A stretch of 64,000 nt of DNA. It comes from CAWGMT01 sp963823675 (GTDB lineage: Bacteria; Planctomycetota; Planctomycetia; Isosphaerales; Isosphaeraceae). This document shows positions 48,413-58,268 of this stretch, piece after piece; position 1 is the first letter of the stretch, and each line of letters begins with the position of its first letter. The notes below the pieces were generated by a model that did not search any database, was not told the origin of the DNA, and saw only the letters and a program-made list of their open reading frames with translations. Position numbers and translations under genes: made by a program. The stretch spans positions 992,001 through 1,056,000 of the forward strand of contig CAWGMT010000012.1 in NCBI GenBank assembly GCA_963823675.1, written 5' to 3'.

Positions 48413-49602
48413 TTAGCGTTGAGCAATGATGCAACAAGGCCCGACTGTGAAGCCGTTTTCGTTGACCATCGATTTCGGCCAAAGCAGCTTGCCGTCGGCT
48501 CGCATCTTCCACTTAAACGCGATCGAGTCGGTATCGAAGAGAAAATCTTCGCTCTGGCGTGCCTCGACCGAATCGCCTGGAAGCCCCACGGCAACCTCGA
48601 CCCCGGAGTCAGTGTCATTCATGACGTGGTAAACGAGCATGTACTGAGTAAAATCGCACAACACCAGGTCGCCGGGAGTGCCGATCGCTGGCAGTTGCTC
48701 GGACGGATACAGACACCGACCCTTGATGAGAGGGTAGTCGTTGCCATTGACGCCTTGAGGCAGGTAAATTGCCTGCGGCCAGTTGTTCGCGGTTGCCACC
48801 TCATCGATTGCCAGCCGCGTATCGTCGTTTGCGTACCAATAGGCACGCCGGCGGCAAGGGCCGTACAGCGCACGCCACATATTGTCGATGTTGGTTGTCG
48901 AAATGGTGCCAGAGCTCTGGCCGCCATCCTTGGCCACCGTGATTGTCGCCGGCGCGCCGATGACACCCAGCGGCCCGTTTAAGCCGTTGCCCGTGAGCAT
49001 GCCGGCCTCGATTTGATAGCGAAATTCGTTGTACACCGCCTTATCCAGCATGCTGTTGAGGAGCTTGAGTCCTGGGCTAGGTCGCGGCTAATCGGACTTG
49101 TGAAGATCATGAGCCGCTTGACCAAGAACTGGACTTGCGCCATCGACGGCTGACTTGCGATCGTCGTCAAATTCTCGATTTCGGCCGAACCCGCTCCGCG
49201 CCACTGGCCGAACGTGCCCCCGTACCGAGAACCATCGGCGCGCGAGGTTTCCCAGTACGCTGGAACCCAAAACTCCCGCGCTAATTTCGTCCTCGCCCAC
49301 AAGCAGCTTGACGCCGGCCCGTCGTAGGAACGCACCTTGTCCCAGATCTCATCAGCCCATTCGGGCTTGATCAGGTACCCGCCGCTTGCGCCGCCGGCAT
49401 AGCCCGTCATGGCTCTGATGATTTTGTGGCCATCCGGATCATGTTTCGCAACACCACCCTCGGCCATTCCCCGCCAGGTCGCTGACATGACGCCCAGCAT
49501 CTCGGCCAAGGTCGCGTCGCCACGTTGCACGCTGCCCGGCTTGGGACGCACCGCGGCGGCGGGATTGGGCCGCTCGGTTGCCATTGACGCACGAGCACAC
49601 AT
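48413..49602 (-). CDS. HK97-fold major capsid protein (one frameshift)
   Basis: Joined across a missing C near 49065, the protein is about 397 residues: an N-arm, TGYAGGASGGYLIKPEWADEIWDKVRS, QVQFLVKRLMIFTSPISRDLAQD, LLNSMLDKAVYNEFRYQIEAGMLTGNG, GDLVLCDFTQYMLVYH, and a C-terminal FKWKMRADGKLLWPKS. The order and spacing match phage HK97-like major capsid proteins. Its start overlaps the stop of the HTH gene upstream (TGATG). It forms the shell of the particle. Confidence 0.85.
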
Positions 49603-50000
49603 CAGCTTTCCTCCCCGCCCAAATACAAGGCCCGCATGCGTTCCATGATGGGAGCTTCCCGCTCGGCGTTGAACCGATCCTCACCCCCGCCGTAGTCCTC
49701 GCGGTCGCTGTCAGGCAAAGGCGGACCATAGGCAGCTCGGTAAGCTTCGACGCTGCCGCCGGCGGGCCTCGGAATGCCTAGCTCATCGGCGATGCGTTCG
49801 ATGTGCCCCATGTCGAAATAGGTTCGGCCGTCAATCGTCTCAGTCATGACCCGACCATCGGCAGCGCACCGATAGACGAACGTCCTCGACTTTCGGAGCC
49901 GCCTCGAGGCTTGCGCGCACGTCAACCAGCCCATCCGCATCGGATCGGGCTGGTCGATCGGAGTTGACCGCATGCCTAACGGAGTTGCTTTGTCTGCCAC
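49602..50000 (-). CDS. HTH-domain protein upstream of the capsid gene
   Basis: GTG 50000 is chosen because GAGGGAGGGAG precedes it by about five bases. Of 132 residues, 18-65 (MGWLTCAQASRRLRKSRTFVYRCAADGRVMTETIDGRTYFD) look like a MerR/excisionase-type winged helix. The C-terminal part is acidic (DREDYGGGEDRFNAERE). First gene of the capsid operon; it could regulate it or join head assembly. Confidence 0.6.
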   Translation of the reverse strand: MADKATPLGMRSTPIDQPDPMRMGWLTCAQASRRLRKSRTFVYRCAADGRVMTETIDGRTYFDMGHIERIADELGIPRPAGGSVEAYRAAYGPPLPDSDREDYGGGEDRFNAEREAPIMERMRALYLGGEES

Positions 50001-50617
50001 CGAAACTCCCTCCCTCATGAAAAGCGACGGCGCCGGAGTCGGTCCCTTAACCCCGGCACCACCGCGACACTCTTGGGATGCCATCACAATCGTAGCGAGC
50101 CAGGAAAAGGATTCAATAGATTTAATAGCTTTTTTTTATGTAGGATATGCATTGACTTGCATCGACTTGCTATGACTTGCGCGATGTTGCTATGGGTTGC
50201 ACAGGCAAAACGCATGCATGCTGGCCAGCGTCGCGAACGCCACCAGGACCGCCACGGCGCAGCACGAGCCGCCGGACGCCCTGGAAGCCGCCTGGACGCC
50301 GCGGGTTGCTGTGCCGGCCTGGCAACCGGGTGGCTGGCCGCGTTAGACCGGTTGCCAGAGAGACGGGTCGTTCAGATCGATCGAGCCGCCATCGGCCGCA
50401 ATCTTCGAGGCCGGCAGTTGGGCGGAATTCCAAACGCGCGGCTTCCACCGCATGCCGCCTCGATGGCGCTCGGACTGTGCGAGGCTCAAGGTCCGACGTT
50501 CGGTTCATCATCCCACCGGGTGGCATCTCGCCATCGGCATGAATCGGAGCGAGCCGACCAGAATCGGGCAGGGCAACGGAAAGAACCAGGTCGTCATGAG
50601 CCCGTCCGAGCCGCCGG
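50001..50617. other. Gap between capsid operon and terminase remnant
   Basis: A portal gene would be expected here and is absent. I can support no gene on either strand. A T-tract and an AT-rich stretch at 50105-50150 next to the 10-bp repeat array (listed separately) look like the promoter area of the leftward capsid operon. Confidence 0.5.
50151..50200. promoter_or_regulatory. Tandem 10-bp repeat array, candidate operator
   Basis: Five units of ten bases follow each other: ATTGACTTGC, ATCGACTTGC, TATGACTTGC, GCGATGTTGC, TATGGGTTGC. The first three share GACTTGC; the last two are degenerate. A ten-base period places every unit on one face of the DNA. The array lies about 150 bases upstream of the HTH-capsid operon and beside an AT-rich block. 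It could bind a phage-type activator, or be iterons. Confidence 0.6.
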
Positions 50618-51941
50618 TCACTTCGTTGGCGGCTTGGTCAGCTTGCCCGGAAGTCCCGTCAGCTCTCGCTTGAGGACGTCACTATGGGGGATTGGAACGC
50701 CCCGCGGGTCACGAGCGATCTTGATACGGCTTGACTCCAGGCCGCACGCACCGCGCCCACGATCTCGGACTTGGCACAATGAAGCGTGCGATACGCGGCC
50801 AGTCGCCAGTTTGTACCCCCCGTGATCGTGACACCCCAGACCTGCAACCTCGGGCAAACTCCGCCAGCGCAGAGCGGAACCATTTCGAGAACCGGTCCGC
50901 CGCATCCAGTCGGTCAACAACCAAGATCGGCCATCCGGGCAAGGTCCGCCGGTCACCAAGACCACGACATCGGCCACGACTTCGGAGTACGGCGTCTTGA
51001 GCGGCCAGCGCCTGATCTGGAGGACATCCCACCGGTACCGCGGCGTCGCCCCGGCTGTCTTGCTCAGGATCGCCCGTCGAAGGGTTGATCGCACGCGACC
51101 GCGGCATGACGGTCAGAGCCGTGAAATCGGTGAGCTGGCCTAGGTCAAGTCCGACGTAGAAATCTTGCCAGACGGGCGAGCCGGCATCGGGCGAGTCGTC
51201 GGCGAACATCGCGCTGGATTGACTTCCAGGCTGAACACCGAGTCCGCCGCGTCGAGAAACGCCAGATCGAATTCCTGCTCGTAGAGTCGGATACCAAGGT
51301 CCGCCCGTAGTTCGGCGAGCGCCGCCTCGGCTGATGCGCGGGGATTCCGACGCACGGGCCGCGATCCGCTCCCATGCCGGATCGTCAGACTGCCCATTTT
51401 TCGCGGAAGAAGCCCGCGCGCCCCATCGGCGTGGACAACAGCACGAGCCGGCCGTCGTTCGCGACCAGCATGGGTAGGACGCGCCGTCAGCAGGACGTCG
51501 TCCGGGACACGAGCATGCCTCATCGATCGACAACCAAGATACGGGTCGGAATAACCGCGGATTGTGTCGCGGACGTCCGGGCAGTGCGACCACCCGCGAC
51601 CCGTTGACCAAGTCGCAATCGACGGTGACCAGCTCTTTGACGGCCGGAACTGGTCGGAGCCTCTTGTAAAACCCGCTGACTTTCACGAATAGCTCGAGGC
51701 TTTGGCGTTCGCTGGGAGAGACGAGCAGTACTAGGGCGTCGTCGTTGAAGCATGCCGTATGCAGGGCCAGGGCACGCGGTTGCCGTTGACTTTCCGCGCT
51801 GACGACTGCAAAGCAGCAGCAGGCCCGGCTCGATTGCGAGCGGAGCAGCTGGGCTTGCCAGGGATCGGCGTACGAATCCGACGATCGTCCATGATCAGCG
51901 CTAGGATCGAGCCGCCAAGCAATCTCGCGGTTGATGTTCAC
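50618..51941 (-). pseudogene. Large terminase subunit, many frameshifts
   Basis: Pieces in all three leftward frames line up as one large terminase: ATPase part (LLRSQSSRA, then SAESQ-type Walker region; ALHTACFNDDALVLLVSPSERQSLELFVKVSGF), Walker B-like IDEA, RARGLLPRKMGSL, and the nuclease part (FYVGLDLGQLTDFTALTV, RYRWDVLQIRRWPLKTPYSEV). At least six shifts occur in 1.3 kb, more than in neighbouring genes. The gene is either broken or badly sequenced here. Confidence 0.7.
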
Positions 51942-51943
51942 GC

Positions 51944-52188
51944 TTACCAGAGCCCCTCACAGTTGATTCCCCGCATCGACTGGAGCTTCTTAGCGCCCGG
52001 TCGCGAATCGCCAAATACGGGTTGTCGATCGGGTTGCCCGTGCGAGGATGATTGACAATCGCGCCGTGTTCGTCGATGTTCCGGCTTGCTTCTTGGTACT
52101 CCAGGTACGCATCCGCGTACTGGACGGCTCGATCCCGCCTGGCACCCTGCTTGACCAGGGCCTCGATCACTTCGTCCTTGGTTCTCAC
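51944..52188 (-). CDS. Probable small terminase subunit (P27-like, short)
   Basis: GTG 52188 overlaps the stop of the PLD-like gene (GTGA). The product reads MRTKDEVIEALVKQGARRDRAVQYADAYLEYQEAS, then GAIVNHPRTGNPIDNPYLAIRDRALKKLQSM, ending GINCEGLW; HPRTGNPxxNPY is the P27-type small terminase pattern. One base is missing near 51985. About 81 residues, short for the family. It precedes the large terminase gene, as usual. Confidence 0.6.
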
Positions 52189-52792
52189 TTGGCCCACGTC
52201 TTGAGCCCCCGGAACATTTCGAGTTGACTGTAGCTCCCACGCTTTCGAGACCTCGGTGGCCGCTTCCGCTTCGAGGTTCGTTGCCCGCCGGCGCAGGACC
52301 GGCAATTCCGCTTCGAGACGCTGCACTAGGTCGAATGGTTCGCCGCCTTCATCCAGGTCGAATTGCTCAAACCGCGGATTCCAGTTGAGGTTCAACGACC
52401 CCCGCAGACATAGGCGAGAGCGATCGTTGAACACCGTCGCAATCTTCGCGTGAGTTCTTGCAGGTCTTGACCGCTGACTCGCCGAATCGATCCCGCCATC
52501 GGTCGATTAGCACGCCGTTGCGTTGCTCTGCCGATCGGTCGATCACCAGCAGCGCCCCGGTTATCCTGCCGTCAGCGAGCAGGGATTCCATAACCTCGAC
52601 TTCGTAGTCAGCCACAGTCCACGTCCAGATTGAGACCGCGGCTTGGCCTAGCTGGGATAGGCAGTATTGCACCGCGTCAATCATCGACCACTGACCCCGC
52701 GTCACCGCGAATAGGCTCATGCCGGCCTCGATCGGGCCGATGGTTTCGGCAGCGGATCGGAAGGATTCGACTGCACGGCGTTTGCGGTTCAT
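52185..52792 (-). CDS. Phospholipase D-like domain protein of the element (frameshifted)
   Basis: ATG 52792 overlaps the recombinase stop (ATGA). The N-terminal part (SLFAVTRGQWSMIDAVQYCL, ISIWTWTVADYEVEV) and, after an indel near 52445, KTHAKIATVFNDRSRLCLRGSLNLNWNPRFE form a PLD-like half-domain with an HxK motif. Its Asp is offset, so activity is unsure. A Glu/Ala-rich coiled segment follows. Similar proteins occur near terminase genes in phages of alphaproteobacteria; their role is unclear. Confidence 0.55.
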
Positions 52793-53478
52793 TGCACACC
52801 CCCTACCGTTGCCCGATCGAGCACGCGCTTGACTTGCATTGCCGACCACGGCGAGCCGTTGCGGGTTGCGTGCCCCGCTACGTTTAACCGGGTCGCGATC
52901 GCTCCCAGGGAAAGTCCCTCGGTGCGGAGCTTCTCGACCAGAGGCACGACGAGAGCATAGGCCGAAATCGCCCGGTTGCGGTTCTCGGCAGCTCGCCCTT
53001 GGCCTGTGCAGTCGTGCGTAAGGTTCTCGGGCTTCCCTAGCGTCACCCCGCGAGCCTTCAGAGCAGCCAGCGCCGCTTTGGTCCGCTGACTGATCTTGCG
53101 GGCTTCCTCCTCGGCAAAGCTTGCCTTGACGTGCGTGATGAACGGTTCATCGTCCGGCGCATCGACCGCGAAGAAATCGACGCCTGATTCCATGAGCCCC
53201 GAGATGAAATGCACACGCCGACTGATGCGATCCAGCTTGGCGATGACGAGCGCCGCCTTGTGCCGCTTGGCGAACGCGATCGCTTTGGCCAGCTCCGGCC
53301 GATCGTTCCGCTTGCCCGTCTCGACCTCGGTAAAGACCGCGATGATGGTACACCCCGTGCGCTCGGCATAGGCACGCACGAGAGCGTCTTGAGCCTCTAT
53401 GCCCAGTCCAGACCGCCCTTGCTTGTCCGTGCTCACCCGCCGATAGAGAACCAGCTCACACCCCATTCGCTTTTTCAT
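52789..53478 (-). CDS. Serine recombinase (resolvase/invertase)
   Basis: The 229-residue protein has the catalytic serine in YRRVSTDKQGRSGLG, the conserved ALVIAKLDRISRR, FAEEEARKISQRTKAAL and a C-terminal recombinase helix-turn-helix (GLSLGAIATRLN). It lacks the long domain of large integrases. It may resolve multimers of a replicating satellite or invert DNA. It begins a run with overlapping starts and stops (recombinase, PLD-like, terminase small). Confidence 0.9.
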   Translation of the reverse strand: MKKRMGCELVLYRRVSTDKQGRSGLGIEAQDALVRAYAERTGCTIIAVFTEVETGKRNDRPELAKAIAFAKRHKAALVIAKLDRISRRVHFISGLMESGVDFFAVDAPDDEPFITHVKASFAEEEARKISQRTKAALAALKARGVTLGKPENLTHDCTGQGRAAENRNRAISAYALVVPLVEKLRTEGLSLGAIATRLNVAGHATRNGSPWSAMQVKRVLDRATVGGVQ

Positions 53479-53487
53479 CCTTCCACC

Positions 53488-53519
53488 CCTCAGTTAGAGA
53501 CCACTTCTCCCCACTGAGG
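53488..53519. promoter_or_regulatory. Inverted repeat before the recombinase gene
   Basis: CCTCAGT at 53488-53494 pairs with ACTGAGG at 53513-53519 around 18 bases. It ends ten bases upstream of the recombinase start, followed by AT-rich DNA (AATTATAACACT). It may be an operator or a resolution site for the recombinase itself. Confidence 0.4.
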
Positions 53520-53534
53520 TAATTATAACACTCA

Positions 53535-54003
53535 CTACAACGGACAATCAAGAGCTGTTACACGATTTTGCTCATGTCTATTTATGCCTACTGCTATGTT
53601 AGCGGGTTGCTCGGTTGCCCCCTCGACCGCCGCCGGGTTATCGCTGATCGAGTGCAGCGCGGCCGCCATCTTGTAACGGGCCGCCGGGTCGTCAGCAAAC
53701 GCGGCCGTCAGTTTGGCCAGGATGACGTTGACGCTGATCTGGCCAGCGTCGGGCGAGGTAGAGACCTCGACCGCTTGCACTGGGCGGCCGCACGTCATCT
53801 CCAGGTAGAGCTTCGCAGCTACCATGTCGCCGCCGCTGGCTTGCTCGTATACCTGACTCCAGACGGCTTTCACGCTGTCTTCGGTGGTCGCTTCGAGCAG
53901 GCTGCGCCGCAATTCGGTACATGCGCCTGGCGTTCACGTTGCCCAACCCGGCTTTGTTGCCGGGATTGAAACGGCCATCAATTCCACGCTCACTTACGTT
54001 CAT
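53535..54003 (-). CDS. DUF5681-family protein (frameshifted)
   Basis: The start MNVSERGIDGRFNPGNKAGLGNVNARRMY joins, after an indel near 53915, ELRRSLLEATTEDSVKAVWSQVYEQASGGDMVAAKLYLEMTCGRP, the DUF5681 pattern (GRFxPGNxAGxGN then GDxxAAKLxLE..GRP). Corrected length is about 155. DUF5681 genes are commonly found near terminase genes and resemble small DNA-packaging subunits. Confidence 0.65.
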
Positions 54004-54083
54004 TCGTTATCTCTCCTATCTTATGATTGCATGCACCGTTAGCCTCCGGATTGACGGGTGGCGAGACCGGCCTCGACTCAGCC

Positions 54084-54224
54084 AGGTCCGCACAGGTCCG
54101 CGATAACTTCTATTTCTAGCTTCAACTCGTCTATTCGCCCCCTTCATTCTCGTTTTGTCTCTCCCTCGCGCCTCCGCAAAAGTTGGCACTACAATAAAGA
54201 GTTATCGCGGACCATCGCGGACCT
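54084..54224. other. Candidate replication origin with inverted iterons
   Basis: AGGTCCGC (54084-54091) and AGGTCCGCGATAACT (54094-54108) face AGTTATCGCGGACC (54200-54213) and TCGCGGACCT (54215-54224), with about 90 bases between them, partly AT-rich. The right iterons overlap the last codons of the primase gene. P4-type satellites have short iterons beside the primase gene that recognises them. Repeats are seen; origin function is inferred. Confidence 0.5.
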
Positions 54225-56655
54225 AAGCACCCGGTTTGACATCGATGCCACGGAAGAGCCGCATCCTCGCCCCGTGGCGGTGCGTTGCGTAACTTGTTAC
54301 TTTCGGACACGATGCGCCCAAGTCCCGTCCAAAGGTCTGCACGGTCCCAGTTTCCTTGCGTCCAATCGAGTCGCACCAATCCTTCCAACGCTCGAATAGC
54401 AGCTTGCACTCGATCTCTTTCCCGGCGCCGGTCTCACACTTGTCGCGAATGAACGCCAGCACGGGGCTGTTCAGCTCTTCCAATGTCTTCACCAGCCGGG
54501 CGCTGTCTTGGGCTGCACGAAGTGCCCGCGCTCCCGGAGGCGGCGCCATCCCTCCATCGCCCAGAGCAGGATCCCAGGCAGTTCGGCGACCAGCCGGTCA
54601 AACAGTCCCTGATCTTCCCGGCCGTAAAACGACTCAGTAAACCGAAGGATGACCAGCCTACTCACCAAGGCCCCGGACGCATCGGTCAACCAAGGCAGCT
54701 CGTTGGAAATCAGCATGAACCGAGTAGGAAGCCGCACCGTCCACTCTTTGAGAAATTTGCGATCCACTGAGATCCGCCCTTCACCGCTGATTGTGAGCAG
54801 CCGCTCGATGATGATGCCGGAGTCGGTTCGCCTCGTGATCCTGGCATCCGAGACGATCGCAAGGGGCTTGCCAATGAGCGGAGCGAGCCCGAAGGAATTG
54901 GCGAGACTGGCCAGTGTCGGGCCTGCTGTGTTCTCTGTGCCGACAAGATGACTGAGAACCCGGCCGATGGTGTCTTTTCCGGCGCGCTTGGGCCGATCAG
55001 AGCAAGGATTTTCTGTTGCCGAGTGTCTGGCAAGAGGCAGTAGCCGAACCATTCCTGAAGTGTGTCGATGCTGGCCAGGTCATTCGGCCAGACAGACTCA
55101 AGAAAACGGTGCCACTCGAGCGGCTCGGGCGCATCCAGGTTGAAGTCAAACTCAAGGGCATAGGTCGAAAAAAACAGCGGCGTGGGTGGAAGCAGGAATC
55201 GACTCTGCTCGACCGAACCATCATCCTCTCGACCATCGGACGTGAACTTGGCCGCAGTCGGAAGATGAAGCAATCCATTCTGCATGGGAAGCAACTCGGC
55301 AGCCGGAAACGGCCCCTGCGCTCCGATCCAGCTCGGTGCCTCCATCCGCCCCGAGAGCAAGGTTATGCTCTGAAGAGCCAGCACGACATTCGACACCAGA
55401 TTTCGCGTCACCTTCTGGGGTTGAGGCTTCTCGACATCCTTGCCTTTGTCGTCCTTGCCGCCCGCCTCGATCCATTTCTTAACGGCGAATTCATTGATCC
55501 GGTCGAACTCTTTCTTGATGACAGCCCCCAAGCGGCTGTTCAGTTCAGAATCCGAGACTGGCCGATATGCCCGGTCAGTCCACTTAAGCCATTCATCGCG
55601 ATAGAACCGAGGCGTGCGCTTGCCTTGATATCTCCACTGGCGAACGAAAAGCCGCGCCAATCGGTGCGGATCGTCGATCGCCCCATCCGCACTCAGTAAC
55701 CAGCCCCGCCGTGTCTCGATCCGATACGCATCCTCGACCTTGTGGTAGCAACTCCGCCTCATTCCACGGTGGTTCGCAGCGCGGGTTGTAGTGCTCTGTC
55801 AGCAATCGCAGTGCGACACCTGGGTCAAGGTTGAACCCGGGCCCCACCCGACACGCCGTCGCGAATGTCGTATCATGTCCACGCTTCCCACTAACCGCTG
55901 GCTTACATTTCACCAGGAACGCGGTCGCTAGTGCTTCAACGCCGGCCCCGCCGCTCGGTGCAGTCGGCGCGCGCCGACCGCGCCGCTCCCCTCTGGCCTG
56001 ACAGTGCTCTTGCGAGGCTTGGCCAGCGATCCGAGAAACGCACACGCTGCATCGGGCAGCCGGGCGACGTCTTTCACCCCGTTCCATTTGCGAGGCTTGC
56101 CATCGGTGCCTGGCGTGGGCGGCACAACGGACTGAACCTGCTTGATGGTCCGCCCATCCTCTTTGAACCCACCGATGCGAAACTCCAAGTCGGCCAGCTC
56201 GGCGAGGTGCCAGACTCCGGGCTTTCCCTTTCCCTCTTGGCGCCGGCCGCGTGGAGCAACTCCAAGAGCCGATCGCCATCGGCGATAAATAAGCTGTGCG
56301 AGCCCCGGGTGGAACCCCACCCCATGGTCTCTAAGGTTTCACCCACGAGCCGATTGAGGGATTCTTGGGCCATCGGGCCGTCGCCCTCGAGGTCGATCAG
56401 CCATTGTTCGCCTAGACGCCCAGGGCCAAGACCGAACCCAAGGCCCCGCCCTGGATGTCGGACCGGATCGAGCGTTTCGCGGAGCGAGAACTCTCCCCAG
56501 CGCTTAAGCCCCCACTCAAGGCCGATGGGTTCTTTGCCGATTGCGATCTTCTCGCCATCCTTGCTCTTGATCTTCTCGCCGGCCGCATAGATCGGCACTG
56601 ACCAGAAGCCTGCGCTCCCGGTATCCCAGGGCAAGGTCAAGGATTGTCGCGCCAT
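54223..56655 (-). CDS. Primase-polymerase / D5-like helicase replication protein (several frameshifts)
   Basis: The N-terminal part has a Prim-Pol-like fold (GLGFGLGPGRLGEQWLIDLEGDG; MGWGSTRGSHSLFIADGDRL), a middle linker domain with EPPWNEAEL and KVEDAYRIETRRGWLL, and the C-terminal SF3 helicase: LQEWFGYCLLPDTRQQKILALIGP, then SGKDTIG (Walker A after correction), FMLISNELPWLTDASGALVSRLVILRF and a terminal winged-helix region. The coding is split by about five indels. Restored size is about 810 residues, as in P4-like replication proteins. It should start replication at nearby iterons. Confidence 0.75.
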
Positions 56656-56795
56656 CGGACGACGGCGGAGCTGCACCGTTCTGGCCACCGCTTGCCGGAG
56701 ACTCTGGAACCGCTCCCGCAGAGCGCTGCCTCCAAACCGTCGGCAATGCCGGCGCCGTCCCCCCCAGCCATAAAGACCTTGCCGACCTGGCTCAT
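56637..56795 (-). CDS. Small protein upstream of the primase (52 aa)
   Basis: The ATG at 56795 has GGAGGT seven bases upstream, a strong ribosome site. The product (MSQVGKVFMAGGDGAGIADG ... SSAVVRWRDNP) has no known motif and its end overlaps the primase start by 19 bases. Translation may couple to the primase. Confidence 0.45.
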   Translation of the reverse strand: MSQVGKVFMAGGDGAGIADGLEAALCGSGSRVSGKRWPERCSSAVVRWRDNP

Positions 56796-56905
56796 GGCAA
56801 CACCTCCATGCCCGCGAGCTTTCCCGACTCTCTCAGCGTCGCTGTGACGGCCAGCTCGATCCGGCGCGTGAAAGCCTGAGATTGTCGGGCTTTCTTGCGC
56901 AACGG

Positions 56906-57267
56906 CTACACAGCGGATAGACGGCAGTACGAGGCACGCCATCCGTCAAGCCAAAGTCCCGCACTAGGCAGTCGGCTGCCGGTTGCCAGACCTGCGACGT
57001 TATCAGCGGTCACCCCACACGAGATGCACGGCCTGAAGCTGGCGTCTTCGGCGAGAACGCCGAGCATCGCCGCGTGCAGATTGTTACTCGATGCGCTCTC
57101 TCCCGGTCCCACCTCACCGCGAGGTAGCCGATCGCCGCGTTTGCCAACGATTCCGACTTTTCGAAATCGGTCCCGGGCCATGTTCGCCACCCACGCAAAA
57201 TCAGCGCGGCCAGGTCATCGCCACGACGCGCACTCAAGACGCCTTCGAGGTAAGCGGCGTGGCTCAT
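56906..57267 (-). CDS. Hypothetical protein of the element (frameshifted)
   Basis: From MSHAAYLEGVLSARRGDDL the protein reads AALILRGWRTWPGTDFEKSESLANAAIGYLAV; an indel near 57095 leads to SSNNLHAAMLGVLAEDASFRPCISCG and an end at 56906. About 120 residues with a CxxC near the C-terminus. It lies between the DUF1580 gene and the primase gene and is probably part of the replication operon. Confidence 0.5.
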
Positions 57268-57391
57268 GCTCGCCCGACGTTGACACGGCATGAAGCGTTG
57301 GATACGATTTGGATGCATGCTGCTTTGCCTCCGATTCTTGACCCGGCTTGGGATGCGAACCCAGCCGGGTCGTTTCATGCGCGGACCGTCC

Positions 57392-57703
57392 CTAGAACCC
57401 CGCCGCAGCGAGCCGCGCTTGCAACTCTGCGTTCCCTCCCGGCTGACGCCCCAGCCTCGGGGCCGTCTCGGGTTCAGGCTTGGATCGATCGGCCGTCAGT
57501 AACCCAAGAAACGAGTCAAGCCACTCTTGTTCGACCCGCCAACCTCCGGGCGTGCGGATGGCCTGGAGCTCGACCCGCTCGCCGGATGACAAACGGGCAC
57601 CCCGACCCAGCCAACGAATCGGCGTGCACGGATGCACGTCGAGAACCCGAGCGATTTCCGTTGGCGAAAGATATCGCTGTCCCTGCGCGGATTGATCAGC
57701 CAC
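57392..57703 (-). CDS. DUF1580 / excisionase-like HTH protein
   Basis: The 103-residue product reads YLSPTEIARVLDVHPCTPIRWLGRGARLSSGERVELQAIRTPGGWRVEQEWLDSFLGLL, a winged helix-turn-helix in the DUF1580 form common in planctomycete islands. It lies three bases after the next HTH gene (57707 end). Likely an excisionase or regulator. Confidence 0.75.
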   Translation of the reverse strand: MADQSAQGQRYLSPTEIARVLDVHPCTPIRWLGRGARLSSGERVELQAIRTPGGWRVEQEWLDSFLGLLTADRSKPEPETAPRLGRQPGGNAELQARLAAAGF

Positions 57704-57706
57704 AGG

Positions 57707-57913
57707 TCACGCTCCCGCCGGCCCGGTCTGGCGACATACCTGCGCGACATCTTGTGCTGAATACTTCGGCGCGAGCCCCGGCTTGTTCGCAGTCTTGACA
57801 AAGCCGCTGGCAGCGAGTCGGTAGAGCTTGACCCGCGACATTCCCGTTCGCCGGACCGCTTCGGCACTGGTGATCCAGTCGGTCGGAGCTTGAGCGGTTT
57901 CGATCATCGACAT
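57707..57913 (-). CDS. MerR/excisionase-type HTH protein (68 aa)
   Basis: ATG 57913 follows AAGGAA by about six bases; two other near in-frame ATGs exist. The product reads TDWITSAEAVRRTGMSRVKLYRLAASGFVKTANKPGLAPKYSAQDVAQVC, a clear helix-turn-helix with a wing, of excisionase or regulator type. It is the first gene of the leftward early operon and directly follows the integrase on the same strand. Confidence 0.75.
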   Translation of the reverse strand: MSMIETAQAPTDWITSAEAVRRTGMSRVKLYRLAASGFVKTANKPGLAPKYSAQDVAQVCRQTGPAGA

Positions 57914-58143
57914 GATCATTTCCTTTGGCGAGCGCAACAAAAACGGCCGGAGCGCAACGAGCCAGCGCACCGGGAAAGCCAACTAGGACTTTCCGCGATC
58001 ACTTGCCCGTCGTCGCTTCGGCCGTATGTCAATTCGGGACGTTCAGGCCCGGGTACATTCGCCCAACCGAAGACCGACCCGCTATCCGATTCCACCCTGC
58101 ACGGTTTTGCCGTGTTGGCAGTCCGCTTGTCCGCGAACGTCAC

Positions 58144-58177
58144 CGACCTGAGTTTGCGATCCCGCACTTTCAGGTCG
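58144..58177. promoter_or_regulatory. Inverted repeat between integrase and HTH genes
   Basis: CGACCTGA (58144-58151) pairs with TCAGGTCG (58170-58177) around 18 bases. It lies in the 350-bp gap upstream of the HTH gene, where a regulator encoded by that operon might bind. No other feature explains this gap. Confidence 0.4.
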
Positions 58178-58268
58178 CGAACCGGCCTTGCCAGTCGTCG
58201 CAACTCCGACCAATTGTCAATGAGCTAACGAAGTTTACGTTGTACACGAAAGTGATGTCAAGAGTGCC

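Noticed and set aside
50170..50526. A portal or connector gene in the gap before the capsid operon
   Set aside because: The frames are short and Arg/Pro-rich with no portal-like pattern; I could not support one even allowing for frameshifts.
51901..52434. A single leftward frame of 177 residues as one gene
   Set aside because: Its first part continues the PLD-like protein after an indel and its last part is the small terminase, which has its own GTG start overlapping the PLD stop.
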